A DNA stretch of 59,608 nucleotides from CAMBRQ01 sp945870325 (GTDB lineage Bacteria > Bacillota > Clostridia > Lachnospirales > Lachnospiraceae): positions 1-59,608 of the forward strand of contig NZ_JBNPMC010000019.1 in NCBI RefSeq assembly GCF_050313795.1. Reading direction: 5' to 3'. A program made the translations under genes and the position numbers. Numbering within the stretch: the stretch's first letter is position 1; each line of letters starts with the position of its first letter. Positions 8,376-16,501 of the stretch are shown here, in pieces. The notes beneath the pieces are model-generated. The model did not search any database. It was not told where the DNA came from and saw nothing but the letters and a program-made list of their open reading frames with translations.

Positions 8376-8744
8376 ATGGTTAGCAAAAAATCAAGAAGTG
8401 TTGTTCGTGTTAATAAACACAGAAAATTACGTAACCGTTTGAGCGGTACTGCTGAGTGCCCACGTTTGGCAGTATTTAGAAGTAACAATCATATGTATGC
8501 TCAGATCATCGACGATACAGCTCATCATACTCTGGTTTCCGCTTCCACTCTTCAGAAAGATGTGAAAGCAAACCTGGAGAAAACTAACAACGTTGATGCA
8601 GCAGCATATTTGGGAAAAGTAATTGCTGAAAAGGCAATTGAAAAAGGTATTAAGGATGTTGTCTTTGATAGAGGCGGCTTTATATACCAGGGTAAAATTC
8701 AGGCATTAGCAGACGCAGCTAGAGAAGCTGGGTTGAATTTCTAG
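8376..8744 (+). CDS. rplR: 50S ribosomal protein L18
   Basis: L18 binds 5S rRNA together with L5. 122 residues, with RKLRNRLSGT near the N-terminus, RLAVFRSNNHMYAQIID and the C-terminal FDRGGFIYQGKIQALADAARE. The RBS is AAAGGAG. Confidence 0.97.
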   Translation: MVSKKSRSVVRVNKHRKLRNRLSGTAECPRLAVFRSNNHMYAQIIDDTAHHTLVSASTLQKDVKANLEKTNNVDAAAYLGKVIAEKAIEKGIKDVVFDRGGFIYQGKIQALADAAREAGLNF

Positions 8745-8758
8745 AAGGAGGAGCACAC

Positions 8759-9268
8759 ATGAAACAAGAACGTATTGATGCTAGTCAGTTAGAATTAAAT
8801 GAAAAAGTAGTATCAATTAAACGTGTAACCAAAGTTGTTAAGGGTGGCCGTAATATGAGATTCACAGCTTTAGTAGTTGTTGGCGATGGAAATGGCCATG
8901 TTGGTGCAGGTTTAGGAAAAGCTACTGAGATTCCGGAAGCAATCCGTAAAGGAAAAGAAGATGCAGCAAAGAATCTTATTTCTGTAGCATTAGATGATAA
9001 TGAAAGTATTACACATGATTTTACCGGTAAATTCGGAGGCGCTTCCGTATTATTGAAGAAAGCCCCAGAAGGTACAGGAGTTATCGCCGGTGGTCCGGCG
9101 CGTGCCGTAATCGAGATGGCAGGAATCAAGAATATCCGTACAAAATCTCTTGGTTCTAACAATAAGCAGAACGTTGTTCTGGCTACTATCGATGGATTAC
9201 GCCAGATTAAGACTCCGGAAGAGGTAGCTAAGCTTCGCGGTAAATCTGTTGAAGAGATCTTAGGCTAA
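8759..9268 (+). CDS. rpsE: 30S ribosomal protein S5
   Basis: S5 contributes to decoding accuracy and mRNA helicase activity. The 169-residue product contains KVVKGGRNMRF, GNGHVGAGLGKA and KAPEGTGVIAGGPAR, all S5 signatures. AAGGAGG precedes the start, and rpmD follows 14 bp later. Confidence 0.97.
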   Translation: MKQERIDASQLELNEKVVSIKRVTKVVKGGRNMRFTALVVVGDGNGHVGAGLGKATEIPEAIRKGKEDAAKNLISVALDDNESITHDFTGKFGGASVLLKKAPEGTGVIAGGPARAVIEMAGIKNIRTKSLGSNNKQNVVLATIDGLRQIKTPEEVAKLRGKSVEEILG

Positions 9269-9282
9269 GGAGGTAGATGAAG

Positions 9283-9462
9283 ATGGCAGACTTAAAAGTT
9301 ACATTAGTAAAATCTACAATTGGTGCTGTACCGAAGCATAAGAGAACTGTTGAAGCATTAGGATTAAAGAAGTTACACAAAACAGTTGTACTTCCGGATA
9401 ATGCAGCAACAAGAGGTATGATCAAACAGGTAGAGTATCTGTTAAAAGTAGAAGAAGCGTAA
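9283..9462 (+). CDS. rpmD: 50S ribosomal protein L30
   Basis: L30 is a small 50S protein absent from some bacteria. The start at 9283 is preferred to 9277 because GGAGG is too close to the first ATG. 59 residues, with the L30 pattern KSTIGAVPKHKRTVEALGL. Confidence 0.94.
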   Translation: MADLKVTLVKSTIGAVPKHKRTVEALGLKKLHKTVVLPDNAATRGMIKQVEYLLKVEEA

Positions 9463-9491
9463 GTATAATATTCAGATAAGGAGGTGTCACA

Positions 9492-9932
9492 ATGGATTTA
9501 TCAAACTTAAGACCTGCTGATGGAGCAAAACAGAGTGATAATTTCAGAAGAGGACGTGGACACGGTTCTGGAAATGGTAAGACGGCTGGTAAGGGACACA
9601 AAGGTCAGAAGGCTCGTTCCGGAGCAACAAGACCAGGTTTCGAAGGTGGTCAGATGCCATTATATAGAAGAATACCAAAGAGAGGTTTCACTAACAGAAA
9701 CTCTAAGACAATCGTTGGTATTAATGTAAGTGCTCTTGAAGTATTTGATAATGACGCAGTTGTTTCTGTAGAGACATTGATCGAGCAGGGTATCGTAAAG
9801 AATCCAAGAGATGGTGTTAAGATTCTTGGAAACGGTGAACTGACAAAGAAATTAACTGTTCAGGCTAATGCGTTCAGCGCAGGTGCTGTAGAGAAGATTG
9901 AGGCTGTAGGTGGAAAAGCAGAGGTGATCTAA
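9492..9932 (+). CDS. rplO: 50S ribosomal protein L15
   Basis: L15 is a late-assembly 50S protein. 146 residues, with a glycine- and arginine-rich N-terminus (RRGRGHGSGNGKTAGKGHKG) and the GGQMPLYRRIPKRGF segment. Its stop overlaps the secY start by one base, suggesting coupling. Confidence 0.97.
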   Translation: MDLSNLRPADGAKQSDNFRRGRGHGSGNGKTAGKGHKGQKARSGATRPGFEGGQMPLYRRIPKRGFTNRNSKTIVGINVSALEVFDNDAVVSVETLIEQGIVKNPRDGVKILGNGELTKKLTVQANAFSAGAVEKIEAVGGKAEVI

Positions 9933-11248
9933 TGTTAGAAACTTTCCGAAAAGCATTTCAAATCAAAGACATTCGCAAGAAAATCGGATATACGTTTTTG
10001 ATGTTAATCGTTATAAGAATTGGATCACAGCTTCCAACCCCTGGAGTGAATTCCAATTACATTAAAGAGTTTTTTGCACAGAACACTGGTGAGGCGTTTA
10101 ACTTGTTTAACGCTTTCACCGGTGGCTCATTTGAGCAGATGTCAGTATTTGCTCTGAGTATTACACCGTACATTACATCTTCTATTATCATGCAGCTTCT
10201 GACCATTGCAATTCCGAAACTTGAGGAGATGCAGAAAGAAGGAGCGGAAGGAAGAAAGAAGATTGTAGCGATTACACGTTATCTTACCGTAGGTCTTGCA
10301 TTATTCGAGTCTACCGCTATGGCTGTTGGATTCGGACGCCAGGGACTTCTGGTAGAGTTCAATTTTGTAAATGCGGTGATCGTAGTTCTGACACTTACAG
10401 CAGGATCAGCATTCCTGATGTGGATTGGTGAGAGAATTACGGAAAAGGGTGTGGGGAATGGTATCTCCATCGTGCTGGTAATTAATATTATCTCACGTAT
10501 ACCTAGCGATATGACTTCATTGTTTGAGCAGTTTGTAAAAGGCAAGCCGATTGCATCTGCCAGCCTTGCAGTGGCTGTTATCCTTGCAATTATCCTGGTT
10601 CTCGTTGTGTTTGTTGTTATCCTTCAGGGCGGCGAGAGAAGAATTACAGTACAGTATTCACAGAAAGTCGTAGGAAGAAGAACCTATGGCGGACAGTCCA
10701 GTAACATTCCATTAAAAGTCAATACTGCCGGAGTAATTCCGATTATCTTCGCATCATCTTTGATGCAGTTTCCGATTGTGATTGCTTCTTTCTTAGGAAA
10801 AGGCAATGGCTCCGGAATTGGCAGCGAGATCTTAAGAGGAATGAACCAGGGCAACTGGTGTAATCCACAGCAGTTGAAATATAGTTGGGGATTACTGGTA
10901 TACATTGTTCTGACTGTATTTTTCGCTTATTTCTATACGTCAATCACATTCAATCCGTTAGAAATCGCGAATAATATGAAGAAGAATGGTGGATTCATTC
11001 CTGGTATCCGTCCGGGAAGACCGACTGTGGAGTATTTGACCACGATATTGAATTATATTATCTTTATCGGGGCATGTGGGCTTATAGTAATACAGGTGAT
11101 TCCGATTTTCTTCAACGGAACACTGGGAGCAAAAGTATCTTTCGGAGGTACTTCACTTATCATTATCGTCAGCGTTGTGCTGGAGACCATGAAACAGATC
11201 GAATCTCAGATGCTTGTACGTAACTATAAGGGATTTTTAAATAACTAA
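9932..11248 (+). CDS. secY: Protein translocase channel subunit SecY
   Basis: SecY is the membrane channel of the Sec translocon and works with SecE, SecG and SecA. The 438-residue product has about ten hydrophobic segments, the plug-region start (RIGSQLPTPGVN) and the cytoplasmic loop GFIPGIRPGRPT before transmembrane segment 9. It is coupled to rplO. Confidence 0.97.
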   Translation: MLETFRKAFQIKDIRKKIGYTFLMLIVIRIGSQLPTPGVNSNYIKEFFAQNTGEAFNLFNAFTGGSFEQMSVFALSITPYITSSIIMQLLTIAIPKLEEMQKEGAEGRKKIVAITRYLTVGLALFESTAMAVGFGRQGLLVEFNFVNAVIVVLTLTAGSAFLMWIGERITEKGVGNGISIVLVINIISRIPSDMTSLFEQFVKGKPIASASLAVAVILAIILVLVVFVVILQGGERRITVQYSQKVVGRRTYGGQSSNIPLKVNTAGVIPIIFASSLMQFPIVIASFLGKGNGSGIGSEILRGMNQGNWCNPQQLKYSWGLLVYIVLTVFFAYFYTSITFNPLEIANNMKKNGGFIPGIRPGRPTVEYLTTILNYIIFIGACGLIVIQVIPIFFNGTLGAKVSFGGTSLIIIVSVVLETMKQIESQMLVRNYKGFLNN

Positions 11249-11250
11249 TA

Positions 11251-11286
11251 ATTTTGACTCGCGGGATTTTTTTCGCGGGTTAAAAT
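11251..11286 (+). other. Hairpin between secY and adk
   Basis: A 13 bp stem with two G-U pairs (ATTTTGACTCGCG with CGCGGGTTAAAAT) encloses a T-rich loop. There is no T-run after it, so it is not a classical terminator. It could tune expression of adk relative to secY. Confidence 0.4.
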
Positions 11287-11310
11287 GCTATAAAGAGGAG
11301 GAACATCTAT

Positions 11311-11955
11311 ATGAAAATAATTATGTTAGGCGCTCCGGGAGCGGGCAAAGGAACTCAGGCAAAGAAAATTGCAGCAAAGTACGGCATTCCTCACATCTCA
11401 ACCGGTGATATTTTCAGAGCGAATATTAAAAATGGAACGGAACTGGGTAATAAAGCAAAGACATACATGGATCAGGGACTTCTGGTTCCGGACGAACTGG
11501 TAGTAGACCTGGTAGTAGATCGTGTAAAGCAGGATGACTGTGAGAAGGGCTATGTACTGGATGGATTCCCGAGAACGATTCCGCAGGCAGAGGCACTTGA
11601 TAAAGCGCTCGCAGCACTTGGAGAGAAGATGGATTATGCAATCGACGTAGATGTTCCGGACGAAAATATTGTACATCGTATGTCAGGACGTCGTGCTTGT
11701 GTTGGATGCGGAGCTACATATCATCTTGAGTATGCGCCAACAAAGGTTGAGGGTATCTGTGATACTTGCGGAAAAGAACTGATCTTAAGAGATGATGATA
11801 AGCCGGAGACTGTGAAAAAGCGTCTTGGCGTATACCATGAGCAGACACAGCCGTTGATTGACTACTACACCAATGCAGGAATCTTGAAGACGGTTGACGG
11901 AACTGTTGATATTAATGACGTATTCCAGACAATTGTAGATATCTTAGGAGAGTAA
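11311..11955 (+). CDS. adk: Adenylate kinase, zinc-containing
   Basis: Adenylate kinase interconverts 2 ADP with ATP and AMP. The 214-residue product has the P-loop GAPGAGKGTQ at residues 7-16, the DGFPRT AMP-site motif, and a long LID carrying four cysteines (CVGC near 130, CDTC near 150) that bind structural zinc, as in Gram-positive enzymes. GAGGAGG precedes the start. Confidence 0.97.
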   Translation: MKIIMLGAPGAGKGTQAKKIAAKYGIPHISTGDIFRANIKNGTELGNKAKTYMDQGLLVPDELVVDLVVDRVKQDDCEKGYVLDGFPRTIPQAEALDKALAALGEKMDYAIDVDVPDENIVHRMSGRRACVGCGATYHLEYAPTKVEGICDTCGKELILRDDDKPETVKKRLGVYHEQTQPLIDYYTNAGILKTVDGTVDINDVFQTIVDILGE

Positions 11956-11959
11956 GCAC

Positions 11960-12730
11960 ATGCCAATCACTATCAAATCGGCCAGAGAAATTGAATTAAT
12001 GACAGAAGCCGGACGTATATTAGAGATTGTTCATGAAGAGTTAGAAAAGGCACTGCAACCAGGGATGAGTACTCTGGATATAGACAGACTGGGAGAAGAA
12101 GTAATCCGCAGTTATGATTGTATTCCTTCTTTTCTTAATTATAATGGATATCCTGCATCAATCTGTGTATCAGTGAATGATGAGGTAGTCCATGGCATCC
12201 CAAGTAAAGACAGAATCCTCCAGGAGGGCGATATTGTCAGTCTGGATGCAGGTGTTATCTATAAAGGTTATCACTCTGATGCCGCGCGGACGCACGGCAT
12301 CGGAGAGGTCAGCAAAGAAGCGCAGCAATTGATGAAGATTACGAAAGAATGCTTCTTTGAAGGTATAAAGTATGCGAAAGAAGGCAATTATCTATTTGAC
12401 ATATCGGCAGCGATTGGCAGTTATGCCGAAGCACATGGGTATGGAGTGGTCCGCGATCTGTGTGGACATGGAATAGGCACTGCCCTGCATGAGGCACCTG
12501 AGATACCGAATTACAAGATGAATAGAAGAGGCGTGAAACTCAAAGCCGGAATGACGCTGGCGATTGAGCCGATGATCAATATCGGATCATGGGAAGTAAA
12601 CTGGCTCGATGATGAATGGACGGTCGTCACCAGAGATCACAGCCTGTCTGCACATTATGAGAATACGGTGCTGATAACAGAGAGTGAACCGAGACTTTTA
12701 AGCTTTACCAGAGAACTTCCTTCTCTATAG
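11960..12730 (+). CDS. map: Methionine aminopeptidase, type I
   Basis: Removes the initiator methionine from nascent proteins. 256 residues. Metal ligands are visible in VSLDAG, HSDAARTHG, CGHGIG, EAPEIPN and EPMI. It starts 4 bp after adk, an arrangement common in Firmicutes spc operons. Confidence 0.95.
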   Translation: MPITIKSAREIELMTEAGRILEIVHEELEKALQPGMSTLDIDRLGEEVIRSYDCIPSFLNYNGYPASICVSVNDEVVHGIPSKDRILQEGDIVSLDAGVIYKGYHSDAARTHGIGEVSKEAQQLMKITKECFFEGIKYAKEGNYLFDISAAIGSYAEAHGYGVVRDLCGHGIGTALHEAPEIPNYKMNRRGVKLKAGMTLAIEPMINIGSWEVNWLDDEWTVVTRDHSLSAHYENTVLITESEPRLLSFTRELPSL

Positions 12731-12743
12731 AAAGGACGCGGTT

Positions 12744-13004
12744 ATGGACAGATACAGGATAGGAATGCTTGCGAGATCGAAAGCGGGTCATGATACAGGT
12801 AAGGTTTATGTTATAATTGACATTGACGACACATATGTATATTTAGCGGATGGCAGTATTAGAACATTAGATAGACTGAAAAAGAAAAAAAAGAAACATG
12901 TTCAGATTATCTGCAAAGAGCATGATGTCACCGCGGCAGATGATGTAGCAATAAAACGAATACTTAAAGAATGGAATAGGGAAGAGAAGAAACAGGAGGA
13001 ATGA
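12744..13004 (+). CDS. KOW-domain RNA-binding protein (L14e-like)
   Basis: An 86-residue basic protein with a KOW-like N-terminus (IGMLARSKAGHDTGKVYVI) and a lysine run (about residues 46-51). Small proteins of this type sit between map and infA in many Clostridia and resemble archaeal/eukaryotic L14e. The function is not established; the operon context suggests ribosome binding or assembly. It overlaps nothing and lies 4 bp before infA. Confidence 0.75.
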   Translation: MDRYRIGMLARSKAGHDTGKVYVIIDIDDTYVYLADGSIRTLDRLKKKKKKHVQIICKEHDVTAADDVAIKRILKEWNREEKKQEE

Positions 13005-13008
13005 AACC

Positions 13009-13227
13009 ATGTCAAAAGCTGACGTAATTGAAATTGAAGGAACAGTAGTAGAAAAATTGCCAAACGCAATGTTTCAGGTAGAACTTGAGAATGGACATCA
13101 AGTGCTTGCACACATCAGCGGCAAATTGAGAATGAACTTTATCAAGATCCTGCCCGGAGATAAAGTAACACTGGAATTATCCCCATATGATCTTTCAAAA
13201 GGAAGAATTATTTGGAGAGATAAATAA
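13009..13227 (+). CDS. infA: Translation initiation factor IF-1
   Basis: IF-1 occupies the A site during initiation. The 72-residue S1-like OB protein has the family pattern (MSKADVIEIEGTVVEKLPNA, GKLRMNFIKILPGDKV). AGGAGGAA precedes the start. An internal promoter follows the stop. Confidence 0.97.
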   Translation: MSKADVIEIEGTVVEKLPNAMFQVELENGHQVLAHISGKLRMNFIKILPGDKVTLELSPYDLSKGRIIWRDK

Positions 13228-13241
13228 TATTAAATTATCTA

Positions 13242-13271
13242 TTGACTTTGGTAGAATTATAGTGTTATACT
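13242..13271 (+). promoter_or_regulatory. Internal promoter for the alpha operon
   Basis: TTGACT (13242-13247) and TATACT (13266-13271) are separated by 18 nt in the gap after infA. The promoter would drive rpmJ, rpsM, rpsK, rpsD, rpoA and rplQ apart from the upstream genes. Confidence 0.65.
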
Positions 13272-13275
13272 ATAT

Positions 13276-13325
13276 AAGCACGTTTTTGGGTGCTTTTATA
13301 TTAGTGCGTAATTTTATGCACTTGA
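13276..13325 (+). other. Two leader hairpins upstream of rpmJ
   Basis: Just after the internal promoter, AAGCAC pairs with GTGCTT and is followed by TTTAT, an attenuator-like arrangement. A second stem, AGTGCGTAA with TTATGCACT, follows at once. Both would lie in the rpmJ leader transcript. A role in attenuation is inferred. Confidence 0.4.
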
Positions 13326-13373
13326 AAATGTGTAAGAACTATAGGCAGAGCAATGGATGAAAGGAGGATCCCC

Positions 13374-13487
13374 GTGAAGGTTAGATCATCAGTAAAACCA
13401 ATTTGCGAAAAATGCAAAGTTATTAAGAGAAAAGGAAGCATTCGCATTATCTGCGAGAATCCAAAGCATAAACAGCGTCAGGGTTAG
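13374..13487 (+). CDS. rpmJ: 50S ribosomal protein L36, zinc form
   Basis: A 37-residue protein beginning at GTG behind GAAAGGAGG. It has the L36 zinc ligands: CEKC (Cys11, Cys14), Cys27 and His32. It reads MKVRSSVKPICEKCKVIKRK at its N-terminus. It is the first gene after the internal promoter and is separated from rpsM by an unusual 399 bp. Confidence 0.95.
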   Translation: MKVRSSVKPICEKCKVIKRKGSIRIICENPKHKQRQG

Positions 13488-13886
13488 GCACTGAACACTT
13501 TTATGCAGAACGAATTAGGCGGCTGATAGTCGACACGCCAGGAAGTGTGTAGACTATTTAATATACAAGGAGCACCTTTAGCCGGTGAGCATCCTCGTAT
13601 ATTGCTTCTAATGCCGGCCCGTCATTACCGAATGCCTCGGTGGCCGGAAAGGGCATGGATACCGAAACATGCCTGGACGAGAAGGAAGATTCCTGGTCGT
13701 CCCTATTAAAGACAATGTGTGAAAACAGAGAAGTGCGCAGATTATATAATCAGCACATGCAAGCATGCTTGCAATGGGATGTATTATATAAGAAGCATAG
13801 GGCGAAGCCCCGCATCGAGATGAAGCGAAGCGGAATCGAGATGGACTTCGGAGCAAAAAGAAAAAAAGAAAATGGAGGAAATTCAC
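13488..13886 (+). other. Chain of hairpins between rpmJ and rpsM
   Basis: This 399 bp gap has no convincing gene. Seven hairpins follow one another: TAGTCGACAC with its partner (13527-13556), AATATAC/GTATATT (13560-13603), CCGGCC/GGCCGG (13614-13647), GGCATG/CATGCC (13652-13673), GACGA..AAGGAA with its partner (13676-13701), TTATATAAT..ACAT with ATGTATTATATAA around the palindrome GCAAGCATGCTTGC (13742-13791), and GGGCGAAGCCC (13800-13810). It may be a structured untranslated RNA or leader of rpsM. Confidence 0.55.
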
Positions 13887-14255
13887 ATGGCTCGTATTGC
13901 AGGTGTAGATTTACCAAGAGACAAACGTGTTGAAATCGGATTAACTTATATCTACGGTATTGGTAGACCGAGTGCAACCCGTATTTTAGCACAGGCAGGA
14001 GTTGATCCTGACATTCGCTGTAGAGATCTTACAGACGAAGATGTAAAGAAGATTAGTGCAGTAATCGATGAGACTCAGACAGTAGAAGGTGATCTTCGTA
14101 GAGAGATCGCCCTGAACATCAAGAGATTACAGGAAATCGGATGCTATAGAGGAATCCGTCACAGAAAAGGACTTCCGGTTCGTGGTCAGAAGACAAAGAC
14201 CAATGCAAGAACAAGAAAAGGTCCTAAGAGAACAGTAGCAAACAAAAAGAAATAA
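13887..14255 (+). CDS. rpsM: 30S ribosomal protein S13
   Basis: S13 bridges the 30S head to the 50S subunit. 122 residues. It starts MARIAGVDLPRDKRVEIGL and ends with RGQKTKTNARTRKGPKRT, as in the family. The start at 13887 follows ATGGAGG; an ATG at 13872 is that RBS. Confidence 0.97.
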   Translation: MARIAGVDLPRDKRVEIGLTYIYGIGRPSATRILAQAGVDPDIRCRDLTDEDVKKISAVIDETQTVEGDLRREIALNIKRLQEIGCYRGIRHRKGLPVRGQKTKTNARTRKGPKRTVANKKK

Positions 14256-14286
14256 AAATTTGAGGAAAGTGTAGGTTAGTTTTATT

Positions 14287-14682
14287 ATGGCAAAGAAAGT
14301 TGCAAAGAAAGTAACAAAGAAGCGTGTCAAGAAAAACGTTGAACACGGACAAGCACACATCCAGTCATCTTTTAATAATACAATCGTAACATTAACAGAT
14401 GCACAGGGTAACGCTCTTTCATGGGCAAGTGCAGGCGGTCTGGGATTTAGAGGTTCAAGGAAATCTACCCCTTATGCAGCTCAGATGGCAGCTGAGACAG
14501 CAGCTAAAGCAGCATTAGTACATGGTTTAAAATCAGTTGACGTAATGGTTAAAGGACCAGGTTCAGGTAGAGAAGCAGCAATCCGTGCCCTTCAGGCATG
14601 CGGAATCGATGTAACAAGCATTAAGGATGTTACTCCGGTACCACACAATGGTTGCCGTCCGCCGAAACGCAGAAGAGTCTAA
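14287..14682 (+). CDS. rpsK: 30S ribosomal protein S11
   Basis: S11 forms part of the 30S platform near the mRNA exit. 131 residues, with a lysine-rich start, SFNNTIVTLTD, GPGSGREAAIRAL and the C-terminal DVTPVPHNGCRPPKRRRV. The Shine-Dalgarno is weak and distant (GAGGAAAG about 20 nt away), so translation may depend on coupling. Confidence 0.97.
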   Translation: MAKKVAKKVTKKRVKKNVEHGQAHIQSSFNNTIVTLTDAQGNALSWASAGGLGFRGSRKSTPYAAQMAAETAAKAALVHGLKSVDVMVKGPGSGREAAIRALQACGIDVTSIKDVTPVPHNGCRPPKRRRV

Positions 14683-14751
14683 TTATCATTTTATATTATA
14701 TTACGTTAACGGATTGATTTATCCGAATTTAAATAGGAGGAAAGCAAAAAC

Positions 14752-15345
14752 ATGGCAGTAAATAGAGTTCCGGTTCTTAAAAGATGCAGATCCCTTGGAA
14801 TGGATCCTGTATATTTGGGAATTGACAAAAAGTCTAACAGACAGTTAAAGAGATCCAACAGAAAAATGAGCGAGTATGGTCTTCAGTTACGTGAGAAACA
14901 GAAAGCTAAATTTATCTATGGCGTATTAGAGAAACCTTTCAGAAACTATTTCGAGAAGGCTCAGCGCATGAGTGGTATGACAGGTGAGAACCTGATGAGA
15001 CTGCTTGAGTCCAGATTAGATAACGTAGTATTCCGTCTTGGACTTGCCAGAACAAGACGTGAGGCTAGACAGATTGTTGACCACAAGCATGTACTTGTTA
15101 ACGGAAAACAGATCAACATTCCTTCTTACTTGATCAAAGCAGGCGATGTGATCGAAATCAAAGAAAAACACAAAAGCTCTCCAAGATATAAAGAGATCGT
15201 AGAGGTTACAGGCGGACGTCTGGTTCCGGAATGGTTAGAGGCTGACCTTGAGAACCTGAAAGGAACTGTAAAAGAACTTCCAAGACGTGAAGTAATTGAT
15301 GTTCCTGTAGATGAGATGTTAATCGTCGAGTTGTACTCTAAATAA
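14752..15345 (+). CDS. rpsD: 30S ribosomal protein S4
   Basis: S4 nucleates 30S assembly and can repress its own operon. 197 residues. The N-terminal zinc-type cysteines are missing (only RCRSLGMDPVYLG remains), so this is the zinc-free form. An S4 RNA-binding domain spans about residues 88-150 (RLDNVVFRLGLARTRREARQ). AGGAGGAAA precedes the start. Confidence 0.97.
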   Translation: MAVNRVPVLKRCRSLGMDPVYLGIDKKSNRQLKRSNRKMSEYGLQLREKQKAKFIYGVLEKPFRNYFEKAQRMSGMTGENLMRLLESRLDNVVFRLGLARTRREARQIVDHKHVLVNGKQINIPSYLIKAGDVIEIKEKHKSSPRYKEIVEVTGGRLVPEWLEADLENLKGTVKELPRREVIDVPVDEMLIVELYSK

Positions 15346-15375
15346 TAACCCGTAACACCACAGGAGGTGGACTTA

Positions 15376-16335
15376 GTGTTTGATTTTAATAAACCCAATA
15401 TTGAAATAACTGAGATTTCAGAAGATAAGAAGTATGGAAGATTTGTTGTAGAACCGCTTGAAAGAGGTTATGGTACAACGTTAGGTAATTCTCTTAGAAG
15501 AATCATGCTTTCATCATTGCCGGGTGCTGCAATCAGCCAGGTGAAGATCGATGGTGTTCTTCATGAGTTCAGTTCTATTCCAGGTGTTAAGGAAGATGTT
15601 ACTGAGATTATCATGAACTTGAAGTCACTGGCTATCAAGAACACATCTGAAACAGATGAACCAAAGACAGCTTATATTGAGTTCGAAGGAGAAGGCGTTG
15701 TTACAGCAGCGGATATCCAGGTGGATCAGGATATCGAGATCATGAATCCGCAGACAGTTATCGCAACACTGAACGGCGGGGCAGACAGCAAGTTATACAT
15801 GGAACTTACCATCACAAAGGGTAGAGGATATGTGAGTGCTGACAAGAATAAAAACGAGGAATTGCCAATCGCAGTAATTCCAGTCGATTCTATTTACACC
15901 CCGGTGGAGCGTGTGAACCTTACAGTAGAAAACACGCGTGTTGGACAGATTACAGATTTTGATAAATTAACATTAGATGTATATACCAATGGTACATTGC
16001 TTCCGGATGAAGCTGTCAGCCTTGCTGCTAAGGTATTAAGCGAGCATCTGAAACTCTTCATCGACTTGTCTGAAGTGGCTCAGGCTGCAGAAGTTATGAT
16101 CGAGAAAGAGGATGATGAGAAAGAGAAAGTTCTTGAGATGAGCATTGATGAATTAGAATTATCCGTTCGTTCATACAACTGCCTGAAGAGAGCGGGAATC
16201 AATACCGTAGAAGAACTGACGAACAGAACTCCGGAAGATATGATGAAAGTACGTAACCTGGGACGCAAGTCTCTGGAAGAAGTACTTGCAAAATTAGATG
16301 AATTGGGATTAGGTTTAAGCAGAGGGGAAGAGTAA
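15376..16335 (+). CDS. rpoA: RNA polymerase alpha subunit
   Basis: Alpha dimerises to start RNA polymerase assembly. GTG 15376 gives MFDFNKPNIEI, preceded by AGGAGGTGG; GTG 15367 is too close to the RBS. 319 residues: N-terminal domain with RGYGTTLGNSLRRIMLSSLPG, a linker, and a C-terminal domain with RSYNCLKRAGINTVEEL and LGRKSLEEV for UP-element and activator contacts. Confidence 0.97.
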   Translation: MFDFNKPNIEITEISEDKKYGRFVVEPLERGYGTTLGNSLRRIMLSSLPGAAISQVKIDGVLHEFSSIPGVKEDVTEIIMNLKSLAIKNTSETDEPKTAYIEFEGEGVVTAADIQVDQDIEIMNPQTVIATLNGGADSKLYMELTITKGRGYVSADKNKNEELPIAVIPVDSIYTPVERVNLTVENTRVGQITDFDKLTLDVYTNGTLLPDEAVSLAAKVLSEHLKLFIDLSEVAQAAEVMIEKEDDEKEKVLEMSIDELELSVRSYNCLKRAGINTVEELTNRTPEDMMKVRNLGRKSLEEVLAKLDELGLGLSRGEE

Positions 16336-16501
16336 GCACTTGGCGAGGTATTTCACGAACCTAGTACGAACTCTGTTCTTCGGTGTAAGCCGAAGAACTA
16401 CCTTTTGTAATTTCATCAGTAAGCCCGATGCGCATGATGGAGCATTTGGCTAGTAAGCCCGAAGAAGCATAACCAAGTGTAATTAATGGAGGATTAGAAA
16501 A
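16336..16501 (+). repeat. Intercistronic repeat region between rpoA and rplQ
   Basis: The gap begins GCACTTGGCGAGGTA and holds the unit at 16340-16364 (TTGGCGAGGTA...CGAACCTAG). A hairpin TTCTTCGG/CCGAAGAA follows near 16376-16397. A pair of TAGTAAGCCCGA copies lies further on. No coding potential was seen. Confidence 0.55.

Noticed and set aside
13640..13933. 97-codon open frame between rpmJ and rpsM
   Set aside because: It overlaps the rpsM start, has no RBS, and its sequence is dictated by the hairpin chain and by rpsM in another frame.
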